Assembly (NCBI RefSeq): GCF_014836635.1
Contig: NZ_JACSQL010000003.1
Location: 310,001-374,000 of the forward strand
Reading direction: 5' to 3'
From: Paenibacillus gallinarum
Lineage (GTDB): Bacteria; Bacillota; Bacilli; Paenibacillales; Paenibacillaceae
Length of the DNA stretch: 64,000 nt
The notes beneath the pieces were generated by a model that saw only the letters and a program-made list of their open reading frames with translations, was not told the DNA's origin and made no database searches. This document shows, piece after piece, positions 1 through 8,289 of this stretch; positions within the stretch are counted from its first letter, which is position 1; every line of letters begins with the position of its first letter. The position numbers and the translations under genes are program-made.

Positions 1-1
1 G

Positions 2-403
2 CAGGCAGCAAAAGAAAGAGGGATTCGCGGTCCTCTGCTTGAAGCAGAGCTATACAAACAAGAGATTAGAGAACTTTCGAAAGAACGTAATTTACCTACA
101 TGGGATAAGCCTTCCTTTGCGTGTCTATCCTCCAGGATTGCTTATGGGGAGCATATTACGAATGAGAAGCTTAAAAAAGTAGAACGAGCAGAGGCTTACT
201 TGAAATCCCTCGGAATCCGCCAGGTTCGCGTTCGAACCCATCAAGAGATTGCAAGAATTGAAGTGGAACCGCAACATATGAGAATTGTATTAGAACATCA
301 CTCTAATATCGTACAAGAACTTCAAGACTATGGATATAAGTACGTTACGATGGATTTGCTTGGTTATCACAGCGGTAGCATGAATAAAGTTCTTCCAATG
401 TAG
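2..403 (+). CDS. larE: LarE, ATP-dependent sacrificial sulfur transferase (3' part only)
   Basis: The open frame enters from the left edge, so the N-terminal PP-loop ATPase part is missing and about 133 C-terminal residues remain. LarE family proteins adenylate the biscarboxylate pincer precursor and donate sulfur from a cysteine during nickel-pincer nucleotide synthesis, the cofactor of lactate racemase and related enzymes. The visible part has the family signature WDKPSFACLSSRI, whose Cys corresponds to the sacrificial cysteine of Lactobacillus LarE, followed by a typical RVRTH...ARIEV segment. It is followed after about 95 bp by larB and then larC, a standard lar order. larA is not in the window. 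The frame is clear; only the start lies outside. Confidence 0.9.
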   Translation, partial: QAAKERGIRGPLLEAELYKQEIRELSKERNLPTWDKPSFACLSSRIAYGEHITNEKLKKVERAEAYLKSLGIRQVRVRTHQEIARIEVEPQHMRIVLEHHSNIVQELQDYGYKYVTMDLLGYHSGSMNKVLPM

Positions 404-497
404 TGTAGTAAGAAAAGATCAATCCTTACAAGTGAGACATTCTGTATTCTTTTTATACATTTTCTAATGCAAGAAGCGAAGTAAAGAGGTGCATGAG

Positions 498-1244
498 ATG
501 CTGGAGAACATACTAAATCAAGTGAAAAATGGAGAACTGAGTGTGGATGAAGCGAAGGAGTACTTCGCTGCTTTTGAAGACTTGGGCTTCGCCAAGGTGG
601 ATCATCATCGAAAAAAACGCCAAGGTTTCCCTGAGATTGTCTATGGAGAAGGCAAAACATCGGAACATATTATTTCCATTGTCCAGTCTTTGCGTGCGCA
701 GAACAATCAGGTACTGGTCACAAGAGTAACCGAGGATAAGGCGAAAGAAGTTCAGAACGTTCTGCCTGATTTGATATATAACGATGTTGCAAGGATTCTT
801 TATTGGAAAAAGCAAAAGACTCCTAGTAACCTGCCCGGATATATTGCTGTGATTGCTGCCGGCACCTCGGATATTCGTGTAGCGGAAGAAGCAGCCGTTA
901 CGGCCGAAGTCCTCGGTAGCAGTGTTCACCGAATCTACGATGTGGGTGTCGCAGGCATTCACCGTCTACTGCACCATGCGGAAGAAATCCAAAATGCGGT
1001 TGTTTCGGTGGTTGTGGCTGGTATGGAAGGAGCTTTGCCAAGTGTGGTAGGCGGCTTAGTTGCTCATCCCGTCATTGCGGTCCCAACCAGTATCGGCTAT
1101 GGAGCAAACTTTAACGGCTTGTCAGCACTGCTTACGATGCTAAATTCTTGTGCTTCAGGCATCAGTGTTGTCAATATTGATAACGGATTTGGCGGCGGGT
1201 ATAATGCTGCACTCATTCATAAGCTGATTCAGAAGGGATTGTAA
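498..1244 (+). CDS. larB: LarB, pyridinium-3,5-biscarboxylic acid mononucleotide synthase
   Basis: LarB carboxylates and hydrolyses nicotinic acid adenine dinucleotide in the first step of nickel-pincer cofactor synthesis. The C-terminal half resembles the PurE/AIR carboxylase fold, with glycine-rich segments such as VIAAGTSDIRVAEEA, a VVAGMEGALPSVVGGL stretch and IGYGANFNGLSALLTM. I place the start at ATG 498 because the AGAGG ribosome site at 485-489 is about 8 bases upstream. An in-frame GTG at 489 overlaps that site and is less likely. The protein is about 248 residues, the usual length. It lies between larE and larC, with only 3 bases before the TTG start of larC1. Confidence 0.93.
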   Translation: MLENILNQVKNGELSVDEAKEYFAAFEDLGFAKVDHHRKKRQGFPEIVYGEGKTSEHIISIVQSLRAQNNQVLVTRVTEDKAKEVQNVLPDLIYNDVARILYWKKQKTPSNLPGYIAVIAAGTSDIRVAEEAAVTAEVLGSSVHRIYDVGVAGIHRLLHHAEEIQNAVVSVVVAGMEGALPSVVGGLVAHPVIAVPTSIGYGANFNGLSALLTMLNSCASGISVVNIDNGFGGGYNAALIHKLIQKGL

Positions 1245-1247
1245 CTA

Positions 1248-2285
1248 TTGAAAACACTATATCTCGATTGTTTCTCTGGGATTAGCGGAGATATGTTCAT
1301 TGGCGCATTGCTTGATGCGGGGGCTGATCCGGTTCATTTAAGAGAAGAACTAAGCAAACTTCGAATGGAAGACGAGTATGAGTTGAGATGGGAAAAGGTT
1401 TTGAAAAATGGTATCACCTGCACCAAATTCGATGTGATTCTGCAAAAAGATAGTCACTCGCATGTACATAGTCTTACTCATACTCCTGAAAAAGTCGGTC
1501 ATAAGAATGAATATTCTCATTCTCATGGGCGCGAGGGTCATGAATACGCTCATTCACATGAACATGAACATGAGCATGAGCATTCCCAAGAGCATGTCCA
1601 TACACATGAAGGTTACGGACATGTACATACGCACGAGCACGACCATACGCAGGAAGATCACGAACATGAGCATTCCCACGGTCACGTCCATACACATGAA
1701 GGTCACGGACATGTACATACCCATGAACACAACCATAATCATAAACAAGTACATGTACATGATCATCTTCATGCTCATCGTTCCTATAAAGACATTGTTC
1801 GATTAATTGAAGCGGCTGGCTTTTCAGAACAAGTGGAAAATACAGCCTTGCAAATTTTCAAAAAAATCGGGGAAGCAGAAGGGAAAATACATGGAGTTCC
1901 TCTGGATGAGGTACATTTTCATGAAGTGGGCGCGGTTGACTCTATAATTGATATTGTAGGTGGCGCTATTGCGTTCCATCAGTTAGGAATTGAAGCTGTC
2001 ATATCGTCGCCCATCCCAGTCGGTAAAGGGAAAATCCGAATTGATCATGGAATATATCCTGTGCCCGCACCCGCAACACTTGAAATGTTACGTGGCATTC
2101 CTATAGAGCGCTCTGATATTAGGGGTGAACTGACAACACCGACGGGCGCCGCGCTTATTGCGGTCTTAGCAGAGGAGTTTGGGTCCATTCCCTCCATGAG
2201 GATTCAAACGATTGGCTACGGAGCAGGAACAAAAACATTTCCGGATCATCCGAATGCACTACGGGTTATTATTGGGGATAGCTGA
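1248..2285 (+). CDS. larC: LarC N-terminal part (LarC1), nickel-insertion protein with His-rich insert
   Basis: LarC is a CTP-dependent cyclometallase that inserts nickel into the pincer nucleotide. This 345-residue frame opens at TTG with an AAGGG site about 10 bases upstream and begins with the family start LYLDCFSGISGDM. Residues about 69 to 179 form a low-complexity insert with roughly 40 histidines, probably for nickel storage or capture, as known for other LarC proteins. The conserved core resumes with HFHEVGAVDSIIDIVG, PVGKGKI and GELTTPTGAALI. The frame ends at TGA 2283-2285 before the C-terminal domain, which follows in the -1 frame. This matches the known two-frame larC of Lactobacillus, where frameshifting makes the full protein. 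Confidence 0.92.
   Translation: MKTLYLDCFSGISGDMFIGALLDAGADPVHLREELSKLRMEDEYELRWEKVLKNGITCTKFDVILQKDSHSHVHSLTHTPEKVGHKNEYSHSHGREGHEYAHSHEHEHEHEHSQEHVHTHEGYGHVHTHEHDHTQEDHEHEHSHGHVHTHEGHGHVHTHEHNHNHKQVHVHDHLHAHRSYKDIVRLIEAAGFSEQVENTALQIFKKIGEAEGKIHGVPLDEVHFHEVGAVDSIIDIVGGAIAFHQLGIEAVISSPIPVGKGKIRIDHGIYPVPAPATLEMLRGIPIERSDIRGELTTPTGAALIAVLAEEFGSIPSMRIQTIGYGAGTKTFPDHPNALRVIIGDS
1570..1749 (+). repeat. about 90-bp imperfect tandem repeat encoding His-rich segment
   Basis: The segment GTCCATACACATGAAGGT occurs at 1596 and again at 1686, exactly 90 bases (30 codons) apart, and similarity extends on both sides. The repeat encodes alternating His dipeptides with Glu, Val and Thr inside LarC1. It probably expanded by in-frame duplication. 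Confidence 0.75.
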
Positions 2286-2305
2286 AAACCGAAAGGAGCA
2301 GAACT

Positions 2306-2782
2306 ATGGAATCTCACCATCCTCCGAGTCATGAACATGTAGATATGGAAATGGTCAAAATGGAAGTGAATCTGGACGATATTCCAGGAGAATGGCTGGG
2401 ATATGTTATGGATATGCTGCTGGATCACGGGGCCAATGATGTATTTTATACGCCGATCTTTATGAAGAAAAACAGACCAGGGACCTTACTGCAATTGCTG
2501 TGTTCTACTGCTAAAATAGAGAAAATGAAAGAAATCCTCTTTACAGAAACAACCACACTCGGAATTCGTTATTATCCATTAACCGTACACCGCTTGGAAC
2601 GAATATTTGAACAAGTGGAAACGCAGTGGGGGAATGTGACTGTGAAGAAGGGAATGTATGCAGGACAAGTGGTTCAGTGGGCTCCTGAATATGAAGAATG
2701 TAAACAGATTGCAATTTCCCATGGAATTCCTTTGAAAAAAGTGTATGACGAAATTCGTAAAAGCACTTATCTTAACATGTAA
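2306..2782 (+). CDS. larC: LarC C-terminal part (LarC2)
   Basis: This 158-residue frame carries the LarC C-terminal domain: a short His-containing leader, then EVNLDDIPGEWLGYVMD, DVFYTPIFMKKNRPGT and an ETTTLGIRYY segment. It lies in the -1 frame relative to LarC1 and starts at ATG 2306, 20 bases past the LarC1 stop, with an AAAGGAG ribosome site at 2291-2297. Its frame is open upstream only to 2282, because TAG at 2279-2281 closes it. A -1 slip would therefore have to occur at the last sense codon of LarC1. Either independent translation or frameshifting could supply it. A sequencing error is possible but less likely given the well-placed ribosome site. Confidence 0.88.
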   Translation: MESHHPPSHEHVDMEMVKMEVNLDDIPGEWLGYVMDMLLDHGANDVFYTPIFMKKNRPGTLLQLLCSTAKIEKMKEILFTETTTLGIRYYPLTVHRLERIFEQVETQWGNVTVKKGMYAGQVVQWAPEYEECKQIAISHGIPLKKVYDEIRKSTYLNM

Positions 2783-2839
2783 ATAAGAAGTCGCGATAAC
2801 GCGGGTATTTCTGCTGTACTTTTTGTAAGATTTGACTTT

Positions 2840-3163
2840 ATGAAAAGAGAGAAATACAATAGTTCTATGATGATCAAACCAAATTCTTCAATGAATGATG
2901 TAAAACGGGTTAAAATTTTCAAAGCATTGTCAGAGGTAAAACGTATAGAGATGATTCGATATCTTTATCACCACCGGGACAGCAACACATGTGGTTCAAT
3001 TGGTGAATCGATGGGAATGGATAAATCAAATGTATCTTATCACCTTAAGATTTTATACGAAGCGGATCTAGTCAGTGTGACACGCATGGGTCAGAATAAG
3101 TTCAGTAGTCTTCGAGAAGATACATTCACCGAATTTTTACCGGGTTTCTTGGACAGTTTGTAA
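2840..3163 (+). CDS. ArsR-type winged-helix transcriptional regulator
   Basis: This 107-residue protein has one winged-helix DNA-binding domain: KIFKALSEVKRIEMIRYL, a recognition region GMDKSNVSYHLKILYEADLV, and a short wing ending QNKFSSLREDTF. Size and layout fit the ArsR/SmtB group. I see no clear metal-binding cysteine pair; the single CGS cysteine in the HTH region is not enough to name a ligand. The ATG at 2840 has a weak ribosome site, and the ATG at 2867 is a possible alternative. The next gene encodes an oxidoreductase, and an inverted repeat over its candidate promoter is the obvious binding-site candidate. Confidence 0.8.
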   Translation: MKREKYNSSMMIKPNSSMNDVKRVKIFKALSEVKRIEMIRYLYHHRDSNTCGSIGESMGMDKSNVSYHLKILYEADLVSVTRMGQNKFSSLREDTFTEFLPGFLDSL

Positions 3164-3196
3164 TTAAAATGTCCAGAAACCCATCATTTTTCGATA

Positions 3197-3230
3197 ATAG
3201 TTTGAAAGTTTTATAACTATCAAATATAGG
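3197..3230 (+). promoter_or_regulatory. candidate promoter with overlapping inverted repeat
   Basis: TTGAAA at 3202-3207 and TATAGG at 3225-3230 are 17 bases apart. An inverted repeat ATAGTT (3197-3202) / AACTAT (3215-3220) covers the -35 and spacer, where a repressor such as the ArsR-like protein just upstream could act. This is a motif reading only. Confidence 0.45.
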
Positions 3231-3324
3231 TTTCCGAACATCATTAGCGTTAGATTTCTGATCAGACGGGTAATAAGTAGATGTGAAATCTAAAAAAATA
3301 TTGAAGTAATGGAGTAGTGATCAT

Positions 3325-4341
3325 ATGAGTCAGACAACAAAGAATAGACAAGTTTTATTAATAAAGCGTCCGGAAGGATTGCCAACACCGGGTGATTTTA
3401 AATTTAAAGATACAGAAGTACAGCAACCTCAAGAGGGACAAGTTGTCGTAAAAACTTTATATTTATCGGTAGACCCTTATATGCGCGGCAGAATGAACGA
3501 TTCGAAATCATATATTCCTCCTTATCAGTTGAATGAAGTGATTAAAGGCGGAGCTGTAGGTGAGATCGTAGAATCGAAATCAGACAAGTACAAAGAAGGA
3601 GACAAAGTAATCGGTATGCTAGGCTGGCAGCTATTTAATACAGTAGATGATAGCAAAGTTACCAAGATTGACGAGTCGATCGCCCCTGTATCTGCCTATT
3701 TGAGTGTTCTTGGTCTAACCGGACTAACTGCTTACTTTGGATTACTAGATATTGGTCAACCTAAAGAAGGAGAAACGGTAGTTGTCTCAGGCGCAGCGGG
3801 TTCTGTAGGCATGTTCGTGGGTCAGATTGCTAAAATTAAAGGAGCGCGTGTGGTTGGTATTGCTGGTACCGATGAGAAATGTGACTACTTAATGAAAGAG
3901 CTGAACTTTGACGAAGCTATCAATTATAAAACGACAGATAACATCAAGCAGGATTTGGAAAAAGCTTGTCCTGATGGTGTCGATGTTTATTTTGATAATG
4001 TAGGTGGATCCATTTCAGATGCAGTGATGAGCTTGCTGAATGATCACGCACGTATTCCACTGTGTGGCGCGATATCTTCTTACAACAGTACGGATGGAGA
4101 TATGGGACCTCGTATCCATGGTCAGATGATTAAGACTCGTTCTTTACTTAAAGGATTTGTACTTAGCGATTATGCAGATCGTCAGTCAGAAGGACTTCAA
4201 GAGCTTGGAAAATGGCTATCTGAAGGGAAATTAAAATACGAAGAGACCGTAGTTGATGGTTTTGATAACGTCGTAGAAGCTTTCCTTCAATTGTTCAAAG
4301 GTGCGAACCTAGGCAAGATGCTCGTTAAAGTTAGCGAGTAA
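3325..4341 (+). CDS. NADP-dependent oxidoreductase, zinc-independent MDR family (YfmJ/CurA-like)
   Basis: This 338-residue protein belongs to the medium-chain reductases of the leukotriene-B4 dehydrogenase/CurA type, which reduce activated double bonds with NADPH. The N-terminus has the family pattern TLYLSVDPYMRGRM. The Rossmann segment VVSGAAGSVGMFVGQIAKI is near residue 150, and DVYFDNVGG and LKGFVLSDYADR follow. The zinc-binding residues of true alcohol dehydrogenases are absent, as expected. Length and sequence style match Bacillus YfmJ. It starts at ATG 3325 after a GGAG site. An aldehyde dehydrogenase follows after 39 bases without a terminator, so the two probably form an operon for reactive carbonyl compounds. 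Confidence 0.88.
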   Translation: MSQTTKNRQVLLIKRPEGLPTPGDFKFKDTEVQQPQEGQVVVKTLYLSVDPYMRGRMNDSKSYIPPYQLNEVIKGGAVGEIVESKSDKYKEGDKVIGMLGWQLFNTVDDSKVTKIDESIAPVSAYLSVLGLTGLTAYFGLLDIGQPKEGETVVVSGAAGSVGMFVGQIAKIKGARVVGIAGTDEKCDYLMKELNFDEAINYKTTDNIKQDLEKACPDGVDVYFDNVGGSISDAVMSLLNDHARIPLCGAISSYNSTDGDMGPRIHGQMIKTRSLLKGFVLSDYADRQSEGLQELGKWLSEGKLKYEETVVDGFDNVVEAFLQLFKGANLGKMLVKVSE

Positions 4342-4380
4342 AATACGAATTATACTAACATATAGAGGAGAATGTGAGTC

Positions 4381-5685
4381 ATGGAAAATTACGAGAATTT
4401 AGCAAAAAGACAGCGGACATTCTTCAAAACAGGTCAAACGAAACCTATGCAATATCGAATTGATTCATTAAATACATTGCAAAACGCGATTAATACAAAT
4501 GAAAAAGAAATTCTTGCTGCTTTGAGAAAAGACTTGAATAAGTCGGAGACAGAAGGATATGCTTCCGAAATTAAACTAGTGCTTGAGGAAATTAAGTATT
4601 CCTTAGAAAACTTGAAAGCATGGATGGAACCTAAAAATGTAGAAACGCCTGTTTTTATTACAGATGCATCTAGCGTAATCTATCCAGAGCCATACGGTGA
4701 TGCTTTGATTATTGCCCCATGGAACTATCCATTCCAATTGGCTATCTCTCCTCTTGTAGGAGCTATTGCGGGCGGTAACTGTGCAGTACTGAAACCTTCA
4801 GAGTTCACTCCAGCGACATCGGGTGTCATTTCTAAAATGATCAGAGATAACTTCCCTGAAGAGTATATTGCTGTTGTAGAGGGTGAAGTCGAAACGAGCA
4901 CTGCTCTTTTGAAAGAGAAATTTGATTATATCTTCTTTACAGGAAGCACAAATGTCGGAAAAGTAGTAATGGAAGCTGCATCGAAACATTTAACTCCGGT
5001 TACTTTGGAACTGGGTGGTAAGAGTCCTTGTATCGTGCATAGTGATGCAGATCTTGCTACTGCCGCTAAGCGGATCGCAAGAGGGAAGTTTCTCAATGCA
5101 GGGCAAACTTGTGTTGCTCCAGACTATCTTTTGATACAACGTGATGTAAAAGATCAGTTTCTTAGCAAACTTAAAGAAGCAATTCATGGATTATATGGAG
5201 AAGATATTTCCAAAAATCCTGATTTCCCTAAAATCGTAAATGAAAAACAATTTAATCGACTAAGTGCATTCTTAGATAATGGTAATCTGTATTTTGGCGG
5301 AAGAACAGATGCTTCTAGACAATTTATTGAGCCGACAATACTTGATCAGATCACTTGGGATGATTCGATTATGCAAGAAGAAATCTTCGGTCCGATTCTT
5401 CCTGTGATCGTATATGATGATTTGAATGAGATTATTGAAGAAATTACGAATCGTCCAAAACCGTTAGCTTTCTACGTTTTCTCTGAGAGCAAAGAAGTAC
5501 AAGATGAGTTGTTGAGCCAAGTCTCCTTCGGTGGCGGCTGCATCAATGAAACGCTTGCGCACTTAACTTCGCCTTATCTGCCTTTTGGCGGTGTGGGTGA
5601 AAGCGGTATGGGATCGTATCATGGTAAAGCAAGTTTTGATACATTCACGCATCATAAAAGTGTTTTGAAACGTAAAGCTGAGTAA
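4381..5685 (+). CDS. Aldehyde dehydrogenase, class 3 type
   Basis: This 434-residue NAD(P)-dependent aldehyde dehydrogenase resembles the class 3 group (Bacillus YwdH-like). It shows the nucleotide-binding region APWNYPFQLAISPLVGAI, the phosphate loop FFTGSTNVGK, the glutamate motif VTLELGGKSP and the catalytic cysteine in NAGQTCVAPDY. EEIFGPILPV and LPFGGVGESGMGSYHGK close the catalytic domain. It lacks the N-terminal extension of the longer aldehyde dehydrogenase at 61406. The start ATG follows GAGGAG at 4363-4368. It is cotranscribed with the MDR reductase by position and ends at a strong hairpin. The substrate cannot be read; long-chain or aromatic aldehydes are usual for the class. Confidence 0.92.
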   Translation: MENYENLAKRQRTFFKTGQTKPMQYRIDSLNTLQNAINTNEKEILAALRKDLNKSETEGYASEIKLVLEEIKYSLENLKAWMEPKNVETPVFITDASSVIYPEPYGDALIIAPWNYPFQLAISPLVGAIAGGNCAVLKPSEFTPATSGVISKMIRDNFPEEYIAVVEGEVETSTALLKEKFDYIFFTGSTNVGKVVMEAASKHLTPVTLELGGKSPCIVHSDADLATAAKRIARGKFLNAGQTCVAPDYLLIQRDVKDQFLSKLKEAIHGLYGEDISKNPDFPKIVNEKQFNRLSAFLDNGNLYFGGRTDASRQFIEPTILDQITWDDSIMQEEIFGPILPVIVYDDLNEIIEEITNRPKPLAFYVFSESKEVQDELLSQVSFGGGCINETLAHLTSPYLPFGGVGESGMGSYHGKASFDTFTHHKSVLKRKAE

Positions 5686-5700
5686 AACAGCGGGTATAGA

Positions 5701-5733
5701 GAATCTCCATCCTTAGGGTGGGGATTCTTTTTT
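5701..5733 (+). terminator. Rho-independent terminator
   Basis: The hairpin GAATCTCCATCC / GGTGGGGATTC with loop TTAG is followed by a run of seven T. It closes the 3325-5685 transcript. Confidence 0.9.
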
Positions 5734-5864
5734 AATGGAGTCAAATGATATGATAATTGTCGATGTGACCTTGTGGAAGGGAAGCTAAAATAACTGAGAG
5801 TTGTTATTTTGTTAGGAACAAGCTAGATTATTCTTTGGTCTAATTATAAGGGGATGATGAATTA

Positions 5865-6416
5865 ATGAAGAGAATACCACTTAAAATGGTCAGAAAAGAT
5901 TTACTTGCGATTCCAGAGTACTCACTTCCTGATGGATACCGTATTAGGTTGTTTGAGAAAGGTGATGAACATCATTGGGCTCGGGTGGAAACCAGTGTAG
6001 GTGAATTTAAAAATGAAGAAGCTGCACTGGAGCGTTTCAATAAAGAATTTGGACCCTATCTTGATGATATGACAAAGCGCTGTCTATTTATTGAGAATAA
6101 AGAGGGAGAAGTAATTGCGACTACAACAGCCTGGTATGGTGATTTACTAGGTAATGGAGACATATCAGGCAGAATTCATTGGGTAGGTGTTACTCCTGAA
6201 TATCAAGGGCAGAAACTGGCCAAACCGTTACTCAGTGCTGCAATGAATATACTAGCTGATCATCACTCAAAAGCGTACCTTACCTCCCAAACTACAAGTT
6301 ATCAAGCGATTAATATGTATTTAAACTATGGATTTGAACCTTTCATTACAGGTCCAACTTGTAATGAAGCTTGGTCTTTGTTGGAGGATATATTGGATCG
6401 TAAAATAATATTGTAA
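5865..6416 (+). CDS. GNAT family N-acetyltransferase
   Basis: This 183-residue protein is a Gcn5-related acetyltransferase that would use acetyl-CoA. The core runs from about residue 75 to 170, with GRIHWVGVTPEYQGQKLAKPLL forming the beta-4/acetyl-CoA loop region; the loop reads QGQKLA where the family usually has a Q/RxxGxG/A pattern. YLTSQTTSYQAINMYLNYGFEP is the usual C-terminal element. An AAGGGG site lies upstream of ATG 5865. The gene stands alone between two terminators. The substrate cannot be inferred. Confidence 0.85.
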   Translation: MKRIPLKMVRKDLLAIPEYSLPDGYRIRLFEKGDEHHWARVETSVGEFKNEEAALERFNKEFGPYLDDMTKRCLFIENKEGEVIATTTAWYGDLLGNGDISGRIHWVGVTPEYQGQKLAKPLLSAAMNILADHHSKAYLTSQTTSYQAINMYLNYGFEPFITGPTCNEAWSLLEDILDRKIIL

Positions 6417-6426
6417 CCCTAACAGT

Positions 6427-6480
6427 AACCCGATAGATAGACACTTTATAAAAAGAGTGGCTGTCTATCGGGTTTATTTT
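6427..6480 (+). terminator. Rho-independent terminator
   Basis: The arms ACCCGATAGATAGACA and TGTCTATCGGGT pair with a small bulge around an A-rich loop, and TTTATTTTTAT follows. It ends the acetyltransferase transcript. Confidence 0.85.
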
Positions 6481-6631
6481 TATAGAATTATTTTGATATC
6501 TATGTATCGCTGACACTTTTCCTTCAGATCCATTGTTCTACTATAGGGCAGCCGTGTCATTCGTAACCTATGAACATAGAATAGATTAATACAAACCATT
6601 AATAGAAGGTAAGCTGAAAGGAGGGAGACTT

Positions 6632-6997
6632 GTGCCATATTCTACGGGTTTAATCTATAATTCTTCAGGTGTAAGCGGGGCAACGCAAATCTTAGTAACC
6701 TGTTTAAATGATTCCCCATATATCCCTTCTAATATTGAAATTCAAGTTTTCAAATGGAATGTATCTTTAACCAGCCGAACACCAATTGGCCTTAATTTAA
6801 TTCAAGTTCAACCGCTCACGACAAAAACATTACTCTACGCACTTTCAGACGCAGGATATTATGAAGTCCAGAGTGATTTTTTTAGTGCAACAAGTTCCAT
6901 TATCCATGTATATGGCATTGATTCAGCTGGAGGAATTATTCAGCGTGTCCTTCAATCGGAGATGACTTACATTGATCAATTTACGATTACTTCTTAG
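6632..6997 (+). CDS. Hypothetical 121-residue protein paired with Asp-box protein
   Basis: I do not recognise this protein. It starts at GTG 6632 with a strong AAAGGAGGG site. It has no signal peptide and no membrane segment, and it contains a single cysteine (VTCLNDSP). The sequence is rich in Ser, Thr, Ile and aromatic residues in short alternating stretches (GLIYNSSGVSGATQILVTC, SSIIHVYGIDSAGGIIQ), which suggests an all-beta fold. Such beta-rich small proteins occur on Bacillus and Paenibacillus spores or as structural partners, but that is only a guess. The Asp-box gene follows after 20 bases, so the two are almost certainly cotranscribed and may work together. Confidence 0.75.
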   Translation: MPYSTGLIYNSSGVSGATQILVTCLNDSPYIPSNIEIQVFKWNVSLTSRTPIGLNLIQVQPLTTKTLLYALSDAGYYEVQSDFFSATSSIIHVYGIDSAGGIIQRVLQSEMTYIDQFTITS

Positions 6998-7017
6998 GAA
7001 AAGGGAGGGTGAACGAA

Positions 7018-8250
7018 ATGCCAGTGGTTAATATTACTGCGGGACTTGGCGGTACGCAGTTCGAGCCTTCCATTGCAGTAAATACTTTAAATCCAAATGT
7101 ACTATGTGTAGTGGCCGTAGATACAAGTTCGGGACCTACACGAACCGGTTTTTATCGATCAATAGATGGTGGATTAACTTGGACAACTGAAATTCTTCCT
7201 CAGCCAGTAGGATACTCAGGTGCAGAAGCGCCTACGATAGATTACACATTTCCTCAAACATTCATTGTAACCGTACATGTATTTAATGATTTGAATGACG
7301 GTACAATTGTCAGCTATACCTCTTTTGATGACGGTGAAACATGGTCACCGCCTGTCTTTGTTCAGCGTGGCTATGGTACAGTAGTTCACAATGATGAACC
7401 ATTTATATCCGTAGATCGATCTCCCGGTAGTCCATACCGTGGAAATGCATATGTCGGTTATACGCCGCTTGCTGGATCTGCGTCTTCTATCTTGGTACAG
7501 CGCTCCTTAGACCAAGGATTGAACTGGGAAGTACCAGACCGCATTTCAGATCCTCGAGGATTTCACGATCGTGCAGCACTTGCCATTGGTTTTTCTGGGC
7601 AAGTCTATGCTGGTTTTATATTAACAGGTCCAATTAATCCAATTGCTTTTTTGCGAATTTCATATGATGGGGGAGTAACCTATCAACCTCCTGTTCTAAG
7701 GCAGTCTTCTTTCATATCTTCTGTAGTCAAAGCACCATCTCCATTGCCTGTACCAAATTATAACTTTCGTGTTCAGACGAATTTAAGTTTAGGTGCGGAC
7801 ATCTCAAATGGTCCATTTAGCGGTAGTGTGTATGGCGTATGGAATGATGCAAGAAATGGTTATACCGATATCCTGTTATGCAAGTCTCCCGATGGTCTTC
7901 TCTGGACGGCGCCGGTTAGTATTACGGGAGCGCCTCCAGGTTCACAGAACTTCAGCCCCTCTATTACCGTGTCGCCATTTACGGGAACCATACGTGTGAT
8001 CTACTATACGAATCGGATTAACGGATTTCTTCTGGATGTGTTTGTTGCTGAGTCATTTGACGGGGGAGCTTCCTTTGCGAACCGGCGGGTCACAACGACC
8101 TCATTTAATCCGAACGGAATATCTCCGATCCCTACAGACCTTATTGGTGACTATATTACGGCGGCAACGATTGCTCCTGATAATCTCGCTGCCGTATGGA
8201 ATGCGACCACTCTTCCTACAGGGAAAATGGACATTTATTATGGGACATAA
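7018..8250 (+). CDS. Asp-box (BNR) repeat protein, sialidase-fold, no signal peptide
   Basis: About 410 residues with at least six Asp-box-like motifs spread across the chain: SIDGGLTW, SFDDGETW, SLDQGLNW, SYDGGVTY, a degenerate SPDGLLW and SFDGGASF. This spacing is typical of a six-bladed beta-propeller of the sialidase superfamily. I cannot identify the arginine triad and Tyr/Glu pair of true sialidases with confidence, so enzymatic activity is unproven. ATG 7018 is preferred because the AAGGGAGGG site at 7001-7009 is about 8 bases upstream; the GTG at 7009 lies inside it. There is no export signal, which is odd for a sialidase-like protein. It may be a structural or spore-associated propeller. 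Confidence 0.8.
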   Translation: MPVVNITAGLGGTQFEPSIAVNTLNPNVLCVVAVDTSSGPTRTGFYRSIDGGLTWTTEILPQPVGYSGAEAPTIDYTFPQTFIVTVHVFNDLNDGTIVSYTSFDDGETWSPPVFVQRGYGTVVHNDEPFISVDRSPGSPYRGNAYVGYTPLAGSASSILVQRSLDQGLNWEVPDRISDPRGFHDRAALAIGFSGQVYAGFILTGPINPIAFLRISYDGGVTYQPPVLRQSSFISSVVKAPSPLPVPNYNFRVQTNLSLGADISNGPFSGSVYGVWNDARNGYTDILLCKSPDGLLWTAPVSITGAPPGSQNFSPSITVSPFTGTIRVIYYTNRINGFLLDVFVAESFDGGASFANRRVTTTSFNPNGISPIPTDLIGDYITAATIAPDNLAAVWNATTLPTGKMDIYYGT

Positions 8251-8289
8251 CTTTTGAAAAGGGAAGATAGACAGACTAGAGTAATCGTA

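Noticed and set aside
1560-1760. Tandem repeats as a CRISPR-like array
   Set aside because: The repeats are in-frame His codons in a gene, with no unique spacers or cas genes.
1474-1806. Long open frames on both strands across the larC His-rich region
   Set aside because: They arise from the CAT/CAC repeats, which avoid stops in other frames; translations are low-complexity Met/Ile/Arg strings.
8036-8257. Open frame overlapping the end of the Asp-box gene
   Set aside because: It lacks a ribosome site and family pattern and lies in the wrong frame inside a well-supported gene.
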